Translations under genes and position numbers: made by a program
In this document: in pieces, positions 1 to 8,456 of the stretch
Layout: each line of letters starts with the position of its first letter
Numbering within the stretch: position 1 is the stretch's first letter
The notes under the pieces: generated by a model
The model's database searches: none
What the model was told of the DNA's origin: nothing
Seen by the model: the letters and a program-made list of their open reading frames with translations, nothing else
From: Acidovorax sp. DW039
Lineage (GTDB): Bacteria; Pseudomonadota; Gammaproteobacteria; Burkholderiales; Burkholderiaceae_C
NCBI RefSeq assembly: GCF_037101375.1
Contig: NZ_AP029019.1
Location: 4,006,001 to 4,070,000 of the forward strand
Length of the DNA stretch: 64,000 bases
Direction: 5' to 3'

Positions 1-469
1 CGTAGTTGAGCCCCTCACCATTGCTGGCGGCGCGCAACAGGTCGGCCAGCGACTGAAAGCGGCTGTCCTGCGGAACCACCAGCACCAGAGGGGACTTGAA
101 CAGCCGCGTCAACGGAGCAAAGTCCTTGAGGGGGCTGAAGCTCAGGCGCGGATAGAGCGCCGGGTACATGGCCAGCGGGCCGATATCGGCGTACAGCAGG
201 GTGTGGCCATCGGCAGTCTGCTGCTTGACGTACTGCGCGGCGATCTGGGCCGCTCCACCTGGTTTGTTCTCCACAATGACGGATTGCTGCAGTTGCTGGC
301 CGAGCTTCTGGGCCATGACGCGCGACATGGCATCCCCAAAGCCCCCTGCAGGGTACGGAACCACCCAGCTCACCGGCTTTGCCGGAAATGCAGTTTGCGC
401 CCAGGCAGGATGAGCAGCAGCCGCGGCTGCCGCGGCACCCCAGCCGAGCCATTGGCGGCGCGTGGTCAT
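1..469 (-). CDS. Bug-family (TctC) tripartite tricarboxylate transporter binding protein, partial
   Basis: Periplasmic solute-binding protein of the Bug/TctC family, usually about 325 aa; only the first ~156 residues are here because the gene runs off the left edge. The start ATG (467-469) overlaps the stop of the upstream cupin gene as ATGA and has an AAGGA ribosome site. The N terminus has a Tat-like TTRRQWLG stretch, a hydrophobic Ala-rich core and an AWAQ cleavage site. The following PAGG and NKPGG segments are Bug hallmarks. It is the last visible gene of the catabolic operon and probably captures a carboxylated substrate or intermediate. No TctA/TctB membrane genes are visible, which is usual for Bug orphans. 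Confidence 0.9.
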   Translation of the reverse strand, partial: MTTRRQWLGWGAAAAAAAAHPAWAQTAFPAKPVSWVVPYPAGGFGDAMSRVMAQKLGQQLQQSVIVENKPGGAAQIAAQYVKQQTADGHTLLYADIGPLAMYPALYPRLSFSPLKDFAPLTRLFKSPLVLVVPQDSRFQSLADLLRAASNGEGLNY

Positions 470-1044
470 GCGTGGTCCTTCGCTTTCGCAATACTTGCGT
501 CGTACGCGCCGTCAATGAGGACAAAAAGCATGCGGCACAGTGCGCCCGAGCGGTTGGCCCAGGCATGGTTGGTCCCTCGCTGAACCACCACGCTGCCGGG
601 ACGCAAAAGCACTTCAACGTCATCCAGCACCAACGTCATCTCGCCCTCTATCACCACGCCGTAGTCCACAGACTCGGTGCGGTGCATCAGCGGATGGGGC
701 GAATCATCACGCACCGTGGACACCGATGCGTCCCCCGTCTGGCTGAAGGCGGCATGCATGCGCTGTGCGCCATGGGCCAGAAACTCGGGTGTATCGGGTG
801 GGATATCCACAAAGCGCAGCCGCGTTCCGCCCGCTGGCGGTGGCAACACCAGCGGCCCGGTCGTCGGATCGGGGCCGTTGTCTACAGGAGCTGGCGTGGC
901 CAAAGTGCTCCAGACCTCATGGAACACGGTACCTGGAATCGCTGTGATGGGAACCACTGTTGGCAGGGGGCCATCGCTGGCAATGATGGAGCGCCCCTGG
1001 GCGTTGTGCCCGGTGACCACACGATGGATGGGTGGGAATGGCAT
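466..1044 (-). CDS. Cupin-domain protein
   Basis: 192-aa protein with one conserved cupin barrel in its C-terminal half. Candidate metal ligands are H121 and E124 in the HRTES segment and H160 in the GTNHAW segment; PGSVVVQ is the second cupin motif. Cupins of this size in catabolic operons are dioxygenases, isomerases or small-molecule binders, and the sequence does not decide which. It lies 12 bp after the cyclase-family hydrolase and overlaps the Bug gene by 4 bp, so it is translated as part of the same operon. A role in processing a ring-derived intermediate is inference. Confidence 0.85.
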   Translation of the reverse strand: MPFPPIHRVVTGHNAQGRSIIASDGPLPTVVPITAIPGTVFHEVWSTLATPAPVDNGPDPTTGPLVLPPPAGGTRLRFVDIPPDTPEFLAHGAQRMHAAFSQTGDASVSTVRDDSPHPLMHRTESVDYGVVIEGEMTLVLDDVEVLLRPGSVVVQRGTNHAWANRSGALCRMLFVLIDGAYDASIAKAKDHA

Positions 1045-1056
1045 GGAGGAACCTCT

Positions 1057-1854
1057 TCAATCTTCAAAGATGGCAACCGCGCGCGTCCACCCTGCCGAGG
1101 CGCCGCGGATTTTGTGAGGGAAGCAGCTGATGGTGAAACCCGTGGGTGGCAGAGCTTCCAGGTTGTGGAGCTTTTCCAGGTGGCAGTACCCGATGTCCCG
1201 ACCCGCTTTGTGGCCCTCCCAGATCAATGCCTTGTTGCCCGTTTCGGCAACGCGCTGGGCGGTGTACGAAAACGGTGCATCCCAGCTCCAGGCATCCGTG
1301 CCCGTGAGGCGCACACCGCGTTCCAGCAGGTACATGGTGGCTTCGTAGCCCATGCCGCAGCCCGCGCCCAGATAGTCCTTGTGCCCGTAGCGTGACCCGG
1401 CCCGCGTGTTGACCACCACAATGTCCAGCGGCTGCAGGGTGTGACCGATGCGGGAGAGCTCCGCCTCCACATCGGCCGCTGTTGCCACGTAGCCATCGGG
1501 CAGATGGCGAAAGTCCAGCTTGACGCCTGGCTGGAAGCACCACTCCAGAGGTACCTCGTCAATGGTGATGGAGGGGCATGCCCCCCCATTCTTCGCATCC
1601 TGCGTGGAATGGAAATGCCAGGGCGCATCAAGGTGAGTCCCGTTGTGCGTGGTGAGCGTGACCCATTCGGCAGCGGCTGCTTCGCCATCGGGATAGTCCT
1701 CAGGACGGGTACCCGGAATCATTGCCATGAACTCTGGCAGGGTGTCCGCATGCTTCTGGTACGTGATCTTCGGGGCCAGCGGGGGCGGATCGGAGAGCAC
1801 ATCGTTCTCCAGATAGATGGACAGGTCGACAAAGCGGCGTCGTGGTTTGGTCAT
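1057..1854 (-). CDS. Cyclase-family (kynurenine formamidase/isatin hydrolase-like) metal hydrolase
   Basis: 265-aa metal-dependent hydrolase of the bacterial cyclase family, which includes kynurenine formamidase and isatin hydrolase. The hallmark motif HNGTHLDAPWH is at residues 70-80, giving likely metal ligands H70, H74, D76 and H80. I chose the ATG at 1854 because FVDLS follows soon after as in relatives; the longer reading begins with TTG at 1881. Family members hydrolyse amide, lactam or similar bonds, so the operon may handle a nitrogen-containing or lactone intermediate. It lies 54 bp after the MFS gene and 12 bp before the cupin gene. Confidence 0.85.
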   Translation of the reverse strand: MTKPRRRFVDLSIYLENDVLSDPPPLAPKITYQKHADTLPEFMAMIPGTRPEDYPDGEAAAAEWVTLTTHNGTHLDAPWHFHSTQDAKNGGACPSITIDEVPLEWCFQPGVKLDFRHLPDGYVATAADVEAELSRIGHTLQPLDIVVVNTRAGSRYGHKDYLGAGCGMGYEATMYLLERGVRLTGTDAWSWDAPFSYTAQRVAETGNKALIWEGHKAGRDIGYCHLEKLHNLEALPPTGFTISCFPHKIRGASAGWTRAVAIFED

Positions 1855-1908
1855 GACAGGAAGGGAGCGAAAGGTGAGCAAGGGGCGAAAAGACGCAGGG
1901 CAAAGGCC

Positions 1909-3066
1909 TTACGCCGCACCATGGGCAGGCCGTGGAGAAGGCCCGGCGCGGTAGATGCGCGCAAAGGCAAAGATGGCGAGTCCGTCAATCAGCAAAGCCG
2001 CCACACCCAGGCTGCCATAGCCCCAGGACTTCACCAGCGTGCCGCCCAGGATGGGGCCAATGGCTGCTCCGAACATCAACATGGCCGGGGTTGCAGCCAA
2101 TGCACGACCTGTAGGGTCCAGCCGCGCCAGAGCACCGAAGGCAAAGGTGTGGGTAAAGATCATGACGGCAGCAAACACCGCCGCCGCTGCGGCATAAGGG
2201 CCAAAGACCGGCGAGTTCATGATCACGACCACCAGCAAGGCTTGCAAGGCAGGCCCCGCCATCAGGACCGTGCGGGCAGGCCAGCGCTTTTCCAGCACCG
2301 CGGCCAGCGCGGCAGGGAAGAGGTTGACGAGCCCCAGGGCAATGAGAACCCCCGTGACGGCTTCCAGCCCGTAGCCACGGTCACTCCCCACCCGCTCCAG
2401 AAAGCTGAACGTCATGGACTGCACCAGCCCCATGCCCGCCACCCCCAGAACGCCCCACCACACCGGGGCAGGTAACGGAGCAGAAGGTGCTGCGGCCTGA
2501 GCGGCCTGCACCTCATCGGGCACAGGAAAGGCCAAGGTAGCCGCCACAGCCCCTAACGCCATCACCACAGCAAACACCTGGAACAGCGCTGCACCGCCCA
2601 GCTTGGCCACCAGCACAGGAGTACCACCCAAAAAAGCAATGGCAAACACGCCCAGTGCCATGCCCACCAGCGCAAACATGCGGTGGGGGTTGTGGCTTCT
2701 GGCAATGGTGCCGTGGGTCACACTCAAGGCAGCCCCGGCGGCAATACCCGATGCAGCGTGCAGCAAAGCCAGCATGGTGAACTGCGTCGTGGCCGAAGCC
2801 AGCGCAAAGCCTGCGGCAGCCACCGCAAAGCCCAGCGCTGCAACGACTCGGCCATTCAACACCTGAAAGAACGGTGCCAGGATCAAGCTGGCGAGTACGG
2901 CACCGGCCAAGAACAAGGTCGCAAGCAAGCCAGCCTGCTGCGGGTCAAACCGGTACACGGAAATCAGGGTGCCGACCCAGACAGGCAAAGCCACCAGGTC
3001 CACCATGCCAGCGCAATGGGCCACCATCAGCGCAGCCCGGCCGCGCAATGAACGGGTTGTCGTCAT
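1909..3066 (-). CDS. MFS transporter
   Basis: 385-aa inner-membrane protein with about twelve hydrophobic segments and no periplasmic domain, typical of a major facilitator. The first segments start near residue 12, and a short charged cytoplasmic loop is present near residue 65-75. The start ATG (3066) has a GAGGAG site and sits 12 bp after the monooxygenase stop. Placement inside the catabolic operon suggests uptake of the growth substrate or export of a metabolite. The subfamily cannot be named from the sequence alone. Confidence 0.88.
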   Translation of the reverse strand: MTTTRSLRGRAALMVAHCAGMVDLVALPVWVGTLISVYRFDPQQAGLLATLFLAGAVLASLILAPFFQVLNGRVVAALGFAVAAAGFALASATTQFTMLALLHAASGIAAGAALSVTHGTIARSHNPHRMFALVGMALGVFAIAFLGGTPVLVAKLGGAALFQVFAVVMALGAVAATLAFPVPDEVQAAQAAAPSAPLPAPVWWGVLGVAGMGLVQSMTFSFLERVGSDRGYGLEAVTGVLIALGLVNLFPAALAAVLEKRWPARTVLMAGPALQALLVVVIMNSPVFGPYAAAAAVFAAVMIFTHTFAFGALARLDPTGRALAATPAMLMFGAAIGPILGGTLVKSWGYGSLGVAALLIDGLAIFAFARIYRAGPSPRPAHGAA

Positions 3067-3078
3067 GGCTTGGACTCC

Positions 3079-4209
3079 TCAGATGGGTTGTGCCAGGGCC
3101 ATGAGGGACTCGCGCATGATGCGCGAATGCTCTTCTTTGTCGCCGCCTGATATCTCGATCTCTCCCAGGCGGGCGGAGTTTTCCACCACCATGCGGCAAC
3201 GCTCCCAACGGCGAGCCTCAAATGTCGCCAGGGCCTGGGCCATGTCGCCCGCTCCAGCCAACTCATCGGCAAGCACCAAGGCGTCCTCAATACCAATGCA
3301 GGCACCCGATGCGAGGTGAGGAGTGGTGGCGTGCACGGTGTCGCCGATCAGCACCACGCGCCCGCAAGACCATGGGCGCGGCATGAGAAGCCCTTCCAGA
3401 GGGCGAAAGACGATTTGCGAGTGGGCATCAATCTGCTCGCGTATGCCCTTGAGCACGGGGTCAGCAAAGCCATCAAGCAAGCCACGCAAGCGCTCCGCGA
3501 AAGTGGCCGGGTCCACATGGTCGTTGACTGGACGGGGTTCGGTGACAAAGAGGTACATCTCTGTCTTGGACACGGGATTGACGCCTGGCTTGACCTGTGG
3601 GCCCATCCACATGGTGATCGTTTCAATCTCTGCAGGGCGCGGCAGCACGGCGCGCCAGACTGCCTGACCGCTGTACTGAGGCTTGGGGGCATGGGGGAAC
3701 ACGGTCTGCCGCACTTTGGAATACAGACCATCAGCACCGATCACCAGGTCGTAGCGCTGGCTGGTGCCGTCTGTCAGGTCCACTTCCACGCCGTCTGCAT
3801 CTTGCTGGATGATGGTGAAGGTGCACCCCAGTCGCACGTTGACACCGGCGGCTCGCGTGGCTTCAGCCAGGATGCGCGCCAGCACGGGACGCATGATGGC
3901 GCCACCGCCTGGCACATCATCGCCCGCAATGCGGGGGGTGGGCAGCGTGGCCACGCGCGGGCCATGGGGCATGTGCAGATGCACGCCATCGGAGGCATGC
4001 CCTTGCTGCAGGAAGGTATCGAGAATGCCCAGCCGCCGGAACGCACGCAGCGTGGCCCCACCCAGGCTGATACCTGCACCGTAGCTGCGCCAGCCGGGGT
4101 CAATCTCCACCAGATCGACCTGGGCGCCCTGCTTTCGCAGCTCGATAGCGGCCGCCATGCCAGAGAAGCCCCCGCCAATGATCAGGATGCGCTGTGAGGT
4201 GAGGTTCAT
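3079..4209 (-). CDS. FAD-dependent aromatic monooxygenase (class A flavoprotein hydroxylase)
   Basis: 376-aa single-component flavoprotein hydroxylase of the salicylate/3-hydroxybenzoate hydroxylase type. Visible are the FAD dinucleotide fold IIGGGFSG at residues 11-17, the DG motif (GADG, 158-161) that binds FAD and NAD(P)H, and the GD motif (IGD, 288-290) followed by the PHLASGACIGIEDA helix. The expected reaction is hydroxylation of an activated aromatic ring using NAD(P)H and O2. Its start codon overlaps the stop of the Rieske ferredoxin gene (ATGA), an unusual pairing because class A hydroxylases need no ferredoxin. Exact substrate unknown. Confidence 0.9.
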   Translation of the reverse strand: MNLTSQRILIIGGGFSGMAAAIELRKQGAQVDLVEIDPGWRSYGAGISLGGATLRAFRRLGILDTFLQQGHASDGVHLHMPHGPRVATLPTPRIAGDDVPGGGAIMRPVLARILAEATRAAGVNVRLGCTFTIIQQDADGVEVDLTDGTSQRYDLVIGADGLYSKVRQTVFPHAPKPQYSGQAVWRAVLPRPAEIETITMWMGPQVKPGVNPVSKTEMYLFVTEPRPVNDHVDPATFAERLRGLLDGFADPVLKGIREQIDAHSQIVFRPLEGLLMPRPWSCGRVVLIGDTVHATTPHLASGACIGIEDALVLADELAGAGDMAQALATFEARRWERCRMVVENSARLGEIEISGGDKEEHSRIMRESLMALAQPI

Positions 4210-4556
4210 GGTTTTGTCTCCGTTCGGGTTTCTTCAGCGATATGGACTTCGCCATCCGCTTGCAATATCAGGGGTACCGGCGTCAGGTAATCCCCCAGGC
4301 AAGGGCCCAGGGTGCACTGACCCGTATCAATGTCAAACAAAGCGCCATGGGCGGCGCACACAATGCGATCACCCGCGGCGTTCAAGTAATGGTCCTTGCG
4401 CCATGCCATGGGTGTCTGGTGGTGGGGGCAGGAGTCTGCATAGGCATGCAATCGTTCACCCTTGCGCACCACCAGCACCGTGTCTTGCCCGGTTCCGAGC
4501 GGATCAAAGCCGCGGCTGGAGCCTTCGGGCACATCGCGGATATGGCACAGCTTCAC
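4206..4556 (-). CDS. Rieske [2Fe-2S] ferredoxin-like protein
   Basis: 116-aa small Rieske protein with a complete cluster motif: C43-P-H45 and C67-A-A-H70. It has no signal peptide or membrane segment, so it resembles soluble Rieske ferredoxins that pass electrons to ring-hydroxylating oxygenases. No oxygenase alpha subunit, beta subunit or dedicated reductase is in the window. It is translationally coupled (4-bp overlap) to the FAD monooxygenase and lies 9 bp after the VOC dioxygenase. Possible roles are electron donor to an unlinked oxygenase, or reactivation of the extradiol enzyme by keeping its iron ferrous, as known for XylT-type ferredoxins (which are plant-type, not Rieske). Confidence 0.88.
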   Translation of the reverse strand: MKLCHIRDVPEGSSRGFDPLGTGQDTVLVVRKGERLHAYADSCPHHQTPMAWRKDHYLNAAGDRIVCAAHGALFDIDTGQCTLGPCLGDYLTPVPLILQADGEVHIAEETRTETKP

Positions 4557-4565
4557 GGCGTCACC

Positions 4566-5516
4566 TCAGTGGTCTGCGCCTGCCTCGGCTGCGGGTGGTG
4601 GGCCGGAAGGAGCCCACTTCTCGCGGTACTGGAACAGGAAGAGTTGCGACGCATCAGCCCCCATCGGTGCTTCGCGGGCAGCCCAAGCGTCGTCGTGCAG
4701 GTCCATGTCCGCGTCGTACTCCACATGGCAACCCAGCGGCGAGTTGAAATACCAGAACCAGTTGCTGCCAAACTTGTGACGCCCGGGCCCCCAGAAGCTC
4801 TGGTAGCCTTTTTCCACAAAGCGTGTTCCGGCAAGCAACACGTCGGTGGGCCCACCCATGTGAAAGGTGAAGTGCTCGCAACCCTGCATGAAGGGCGGGG
4901 TCTGGATCATGAAAAGGGTGTGATGGTCCAGCGTGCCTGCCGGACGCATGAAGGGCCCGACACCCGTGAATCGGTCAGTGCACACAAAGCCCAGGCGGCG
5001 GTAGAAAGCCTCGGCCTTTGCAGTGTCGGGCACAAAGTACACCACGTGCGAGAGTGAGCGGGGCTTAGCCTCCATGTCAGGCGACAACCCTAGCGCATTG
5101 GGGCCACGCTGCGGCGCTGCACCCGGAGCGTTGACGGATTCGGCTGGCAGCGCCAATGGCTTGCGCACGCTGACCTGAAAAGCAAGGGCAAAGCCCAGAT
5201 CATCCTGGGTGCGCAAGACACCTCCTGCACGCACCACCGGGCGGTCTTTCGAAAGCTCGGCCTCAATCGCATCCAGCGTCGCAGCGTCAGCCACGCCATA
5301 CACGGTTTCTCGCAGCAGGTTGCCGGTGGGCAGCGGTGCGGGCAAAGCAGGGTCTTCCTTGGCGCGGATTTCGATGGCAGTCCCATCCAGGGCTTCAAAA
5401 CGACCGCCCTGGGCAGTAAGCCCCACAGGGGTCAGACCGTAGTCTGTCAGGTACTGCGCACAGGCCGCGACATCGTCCACACCAAAGACCAAAGCGTCAG
5501 GTCCAATGATTTTCAT
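4566..5516 (-). CDS. VOC-superfamily extradiol dioxygenase-like protein
   Basis: 316-aa protein with two vicinal-oxygen-chelate modules, the layout of type I extradiol ring-cleavage dioxygenases. The C-terminal module holds plausible iron ligands: H157 (SLSHVVYF), H215 (GCEHFTFHMGG) and E266 (CHVEYDADMD). The expected reaction is meta cleavage of a catechol-like ring with O2. The downstream-acting alpha/beta hydrolase is encoded immediately upstream in the operon, fitting ring cleavage followed by C-C hydrolysis. Linker 120-150 is longer and more Pro/Ala-rich than in catechol 2,3-dioxygenase, so an unusual substrate is likely. Confidence 0.85.
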   Translation of the reverse strand: MKIIGPDALVFGVDDVAACAQYLTDYGLTPVGLTAQGGRFEALDGTAIEIRAKEDPALPAPLPTGNLLRETVYGVADAATLDAIEAELSKDRPVVRAGGVLRTQDDLGFALAFQVSVRKPLALPAESVNAPGAAPQRGPNALGLSPDMEAKPRSLSHVVYFVPDTAKAEAFYRRLGFVCTDRFTGVGPFMRPAGTLDHHTLFMIQTPPFMQGCEHFTFHMGGPTDVLLAGTRFVEKGYQSFWGPGRHKFGSNWFWYFNSPLGCHVEYDADMDLHDDAWAAREAPMGADASQLFLFQYREKWAPSGPPPAAEAGADH

Positions 5517-5551
5517 GTTTATGTCTTTCTTGTTGAAGTTGTTTCGCTACA

Positions 5552-6715
5552 TCAAGCCGTGTGGCCACCCAGCGTTTCGGCCACCCAGTCAGCGATGTAA
5601 TGACCGGCGTTGATGCTGTTGTCGAAGCTGGCGTGTTGGGCTCCACCTTCGCGGTCAGTGAAAATCTTCAGTTCGCGCTTGGGGCTGTTGACCAGTTGCT
5701 CGTAAGTGCGATGCGCCCACTTCAGAGGAATCTGGGAATCGCGCTCGCCATGCGTGACGAGGAACGGAACCCGGATCTTCTCGACCACACCGTCCAGGTG
5801 AACGTCTTCTGCAATGCGCATGAAGTCGTCAATGTCTTTCGCACCCCAGACCCAGCACACATGGGCCCAGTAGTGGGGTACCGGGAAGTCGCCTTCTTTC
5901 TCCAGGCGGCGCTTTTGCACATCACGCCAGTCATGGTTGGCACCCCAGGCCACACCACAGGCAAACCGAGGCTCCATCGCCACGCTGCGCGGGCAGTAAT
6001 ACCCGCCCAGAGAGACGCCTTCGCATCCGATGCGCTGCGGATCTACCGCAGGGTGCTGCTCCAGCCAGTCCACCACACGGCTGGCCCAATGCTCGGTGTC
6101 GTAGCGAGCGGTCAGGCCTTGAAGGCGCAGCGCCTCACCAGTGCCGGGCTGATCCACCACCAAAGACGACACGCCCCGACGGGCCAGCCACAGGGGCAGC
6201 CCCACCAGATGCTTCATTTCCTTGGTCGAGTCCAGGCCATTGAGCTGCACAAGCAAAGGAGCCTTCTGGCCGGGCTGCAAACCTGCAGCCGGGTAATACA
6301 GGGCAGACAGATGAGTGCCCTCGTAGGGAATCTCGACCCTCTCCACCGGGTCACCCATCATGCGGGAGCCCTTGAGGAAGAGGTCCAGTTCGCGGCGGTA
6401 GATATCCAGCCTGCCCGGCGCGTTGTGCGCCTGCAGTCGCTCGGCAGTGATCAGGTAGCTGGCCGCACGGCGGTACTTCTCACCTGCGGAATAGATGCGG
6501 CCGTGCGCCTCGTCCTCTGCCGCCAGGCCACAGAGCTTGTCTGCCATGCGCACCCAGATCTCTCTGAACGCTTGAGTACCTGCGGCATCCGGTGCCTTGG
6601 CGGCCTCTTGCAGAGGGGCGCACATCTCTTCTATTTCGCCGATGCGTGCGCCCATCTCAATCGCGAGATCGACAGACAGATTCCAGACATAGTTGGTGGG
6701 GAAGTACTTGAACAT
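5552..6715 (-). CDS. Alpha/beta hydrolase, 2,6-dihydroxypseudooxynicotine hydrolase-like C-C hydrolase
   Basis: 387-aa hydrolase with an all-helical N-terminal domain (about 1-125) followed by an alpha/beta-hydrolase core. The nucleophile elbow is GVSLGG with S235; an acid lies in THGERDSQIP and the histidine in GGAQHASFDN. The long helical N domain is characteristic of the 2,6-dihydroxypseudooxynicotine hydrolase/FrsA-like group, members of which cleave C-C bonds of diketone-like products. The neighbouring VOC dioxygenase makes a meta-cleavage product a reasonable substrate. Esterase activity is the alternative. Confidence 0.85.
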   Translation of the reverse strand: MFKYFPTNYVWNLSVDLAIEMGARIGEIEEMCAPLQEAAKAPDAAGTQAFREIWVRMADKLCGLAAEDEAHGRIYSAGEKYRRAASYLITAERLQAHNAPGRLDIYRRELDLFLKGSRMMGDPVERVEIPYEGTHLSALYYPAAGLQPGQKAPLLVQLNGLDSTKEMKHLVGLPLWLARRGVSSLVVDQPGTGEALRLQGLTARYDTEHWASRVVDWLEQHPAVDPQRIGCEGVSLGGYYCPRSVAMEPRFACGVAWGANHDWRDVQKRRLEKEGDFPVPHYWAHVCWVWGAKDIDDFMRIAEDVHLDGVVEKIRVPFLVTHGERDSQIPLKWAHRTYEQLVNSPKRELKIFTDREGGAQHASFDNSINAGHYIADWVAETLGGHTA

Positions 6716-6724
6716 CTTGAAAGG

Positions 6725-7216
6725 TCAGGGTTGCTTGGAGCCAGCAGGCGGCTTGATGCCGATGCTTGCGAAAAAAGAGGCCGTCGCCTCGTCGTTGAAA
6801 TCTGGAATGAAACGGAAGGCGTGGATCTTTCCGTCGGTGATGCGCAAGACGTCGGCCCCCACGATGCGCTCCACACCCGCGGTCTTGCGGTACAACTCAC
6901 TGCGCACTTCCAGTCGGGCCTGCAGCTCATCACCGCGCAGTTGCACCGATATCACCTTGAGCTGCGCGCGTGGTTTGACCACTGTCTGCTCGATGTAGAA
7001 AGCCAGGCAGGCCGGGTTATCCATTTGCGCTGTACAGCCGACGAAGTCAGAGCGCTCGACGTCACTGGCAATCAGGACGCGCACTGCCGCCATGTCGGCG
7101 GCATGCACGGCTTGCACGTATTGCTCAAACACGGCAGCGGGCGTTGCAGGCTGAGCGGCATTTGCCAACCCAGCCACCGCCAGCAGCACCGAGGCAAGAA
7201 GATGCTGTGTCTTCAT
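6725..7216 (-). CDS. Secreted NTF2-like/SnoaL-fold protein
   Basis: 163-aa protein with a clear Sec signal peptide (MKTQHLLASVLLAVAGLANA) that fixes the start at 7216 rather than the longer reading frame. The mature part begins with a helix (PAAVFEQYVQAVHAADM) and ends in strands including ITDGKIHAFRFIPDFND, the pattern of the NTF2/SnoaL cone fold. It contains two cysteines (GCTAQMDNPAC) that could form a disulfide in the periplasm. Located 16 bp after the outer-membrane channel and 9 bp before the hydrolase. Function unknown; ligand binding or a periplasmic isomerase step is possible. Confidence 0.75.
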   Translation of the reverse strand: MKTQHLLASVLLAVAGLANAAQPATPAAVFEQYVQAVHAADMAAVRVLIASDVERSDFVGCTAQMDNPACLAFYIEQTVVKPRAQLKVISVQLRGDELQARLEVRSELYRKTAGVERIVGADVLRITDGKIHAFRFIPDFNDEATASFFASIGIKPPAGSKQP

Positions 7217-7232
7217 GATGCTGCGGCAGCGC

Positions 7233-8144
7233 TTACTGCATGATCCAGAGCGGCACCGCAATGCCAACACCCAGGATGTTGTTCTTGGTGGTGTTGGTGG
7301 CGTACACACCGCGCTGGTAATTCAGGCTCACGCTGAATTTGCCTGCGTTGTAGGCGACCGATGGCCCCAGCGCAAAGCTCCGGGCCCGGTTGCCATGGAT
7401 GGTGTTCCCGCCTTGCTGGTCATCGCTGAACTGGTTGAGGTAAGACCCCACCACACCCATCTTCCAGGGCCCGCTGTTCCAGCCTGCGGTGACCTCGCCC
7501 ACATAGCCACGCCCCGAGCGGTAATGGGTGGTGCTGTTCTCGCGGTTGATCAGCAACCGGTTGATGACACCAATGTCCAGCCCGTTGGGATCGGTATGGC
7601 GAAAACCCAGGACGGGCTGAATGGACGTGTACCCAGTCGATACGCTGGGCCTGTTGGGGTTGTATGAGCCGTTGGACAGAGCAAGGTCCAGACCCGCCAC
7701 TGCATAGGAGTGCTCAGAAACGTTCCAACGCAAAACGGCGGGGGAGACAGTGATATTGGCAACGCCGTTATGCCGCTCGCTGTGCCCTGCCACCTCGGTG
7801 TGCAGCGAAACAGCTGGAATCACCAGCTGCGAGTAAAGACGGGCACCCAGTACTGTGGTGGGGTAAGCGGCAAGCAGACGCGTGGTTGCGGAGAATGTCC
7901 CCATCTTGAAAGGAATGGGGCGCTTGTTCCCTTCGTTGTCGTACAGACCGCTGGACGATGTGTAGTGCAGCTGCTCCAGTACAAACAACCCAGGGATGGG
8001 AGGAATGCCTGCCACGTATTCACCCGTCGATCCCACCGGGAACGGGGAAACACCGCCTTCAAATGCATGGGCAGCGCCAGCCCCCAGAAGGCTCAGCATC
8101 ACACAGCCCGCAGCCATGCCTGCGCGGGAAAATACGGTTTTCAC
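7233..8144 (-). CDS. MetA-pathway-type outer-membrane transporter (SphA-like)
   Basis: 303-aa predicted beta-barrel of the family annotated as putative MetA-pathway of phenol degradation outer-membrane protein. It has a signal peptide ending GAGAAHA, alternating hydrophobic strands through the whole length and a terminal hydrophobic strand (VGIAVPLWIMQ). The first codon is GTG at 8142-8144, supported by an AGGAG site 7 bp away; the ATG two bases upstream is immediately followed by TGA. It is the first gene of the ten-gene operon and likely admits the hydrophobic aromatic substrate through the outer membrane. Confidence 0.82.
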   Translation of the reverse strand: MKTVFSRAGMAAGCVMLSLLGAGAAHAFEGGVSPFPVGSTGEYVAGIPPIPGLFVLEQLHYTSSSGLYDNEGNKRPIPFKMGTFSATTRLLAAYPTTVLGARLYSQLVIPAVSLHTEVAGHSERHNGVANITVSPAVLRWNVSEHSYAVAGLDLALSNGSYNPNRPSVSTGYTSIQPVLGFRHTDPNGLDIGVINRLLINRENSTTHYRSGRGYVGEVTAGWNSGPWKMGVVGSYLNQFSDDQQGGNTIHGNRARSFALGPSVAYNAGKFSVSLNYQRGVYATNTTKNNILGVGIAVPLWIMQ

Positions 8145-8456
8145 ATTTGTCTCCTGTTATCGCACCTCGGCCGTACCGGGCGCTATTGGTCTATTGGTAA
8201 TGGGGCGGTCTTGGCGGGAAGGCGTCGCCCGTACAGCAATCACTTCAGTCCCACCGTTCTGCGGGGGCCTATCAGAGCCGCTGCAGAACGGGGGTTAGAT
8301 TAAGATTTGCCTTTACCTAGATCAAATGGATTGATTCCATTTGGTGTATTGATCGCGCGAATAGATCAAGTACAAACCCTGATATCCGTCCCTCCGGCGA
8401 AGAGGGAACTCCATGACGGTATCGGGCACAAAAGTACCCCCACGGAGACAACGCTG
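8145..8456. promoter_or_regulatory. Divergent intergenic region between catabolic operon and LysR gene
   Basis: This 312-bp region separates the operon reading left from the LysR gene reading right. It carries the inverted repeat at 8323-8343 described separately and an AT-rich stretch around 8295-8360, where the promoters probably lie. I see no credible small gene in it. Confidence 0.6.
8323..8343. promoter_or_regulatory. LysR-type operator (T-N11-A dyad)
   Basis: A perfect 8-bp inverted repeat, CAAATGGA-N5-TCCATTTG, contains the LysR-family T-N11-A signature (T8327, A8339). It sits about 115 bp before the LysR start and about 180 bp before the operon start, the usual place for an LTTR recognition site in a divergent promoter. 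Binding by the adjacent regulator is inference. Confidence 0.6.

Noticed and set aside
379..1395. 338-residue open frame opposite the cupin and cyclase genes
   Set aside because: The minus-strand genes carry conserved metal-binding motifs; the plus-strand frame has none.
5561..7243. 560-residue open frame on the plus strand, opposite the hydrolase and NTF2-like genes
   Set aside because: It is antisense to well-supported genes and has His/Arg/Val-rich low-information composition. Long antisense frames are expected from third-position G/C bias in this DNA.
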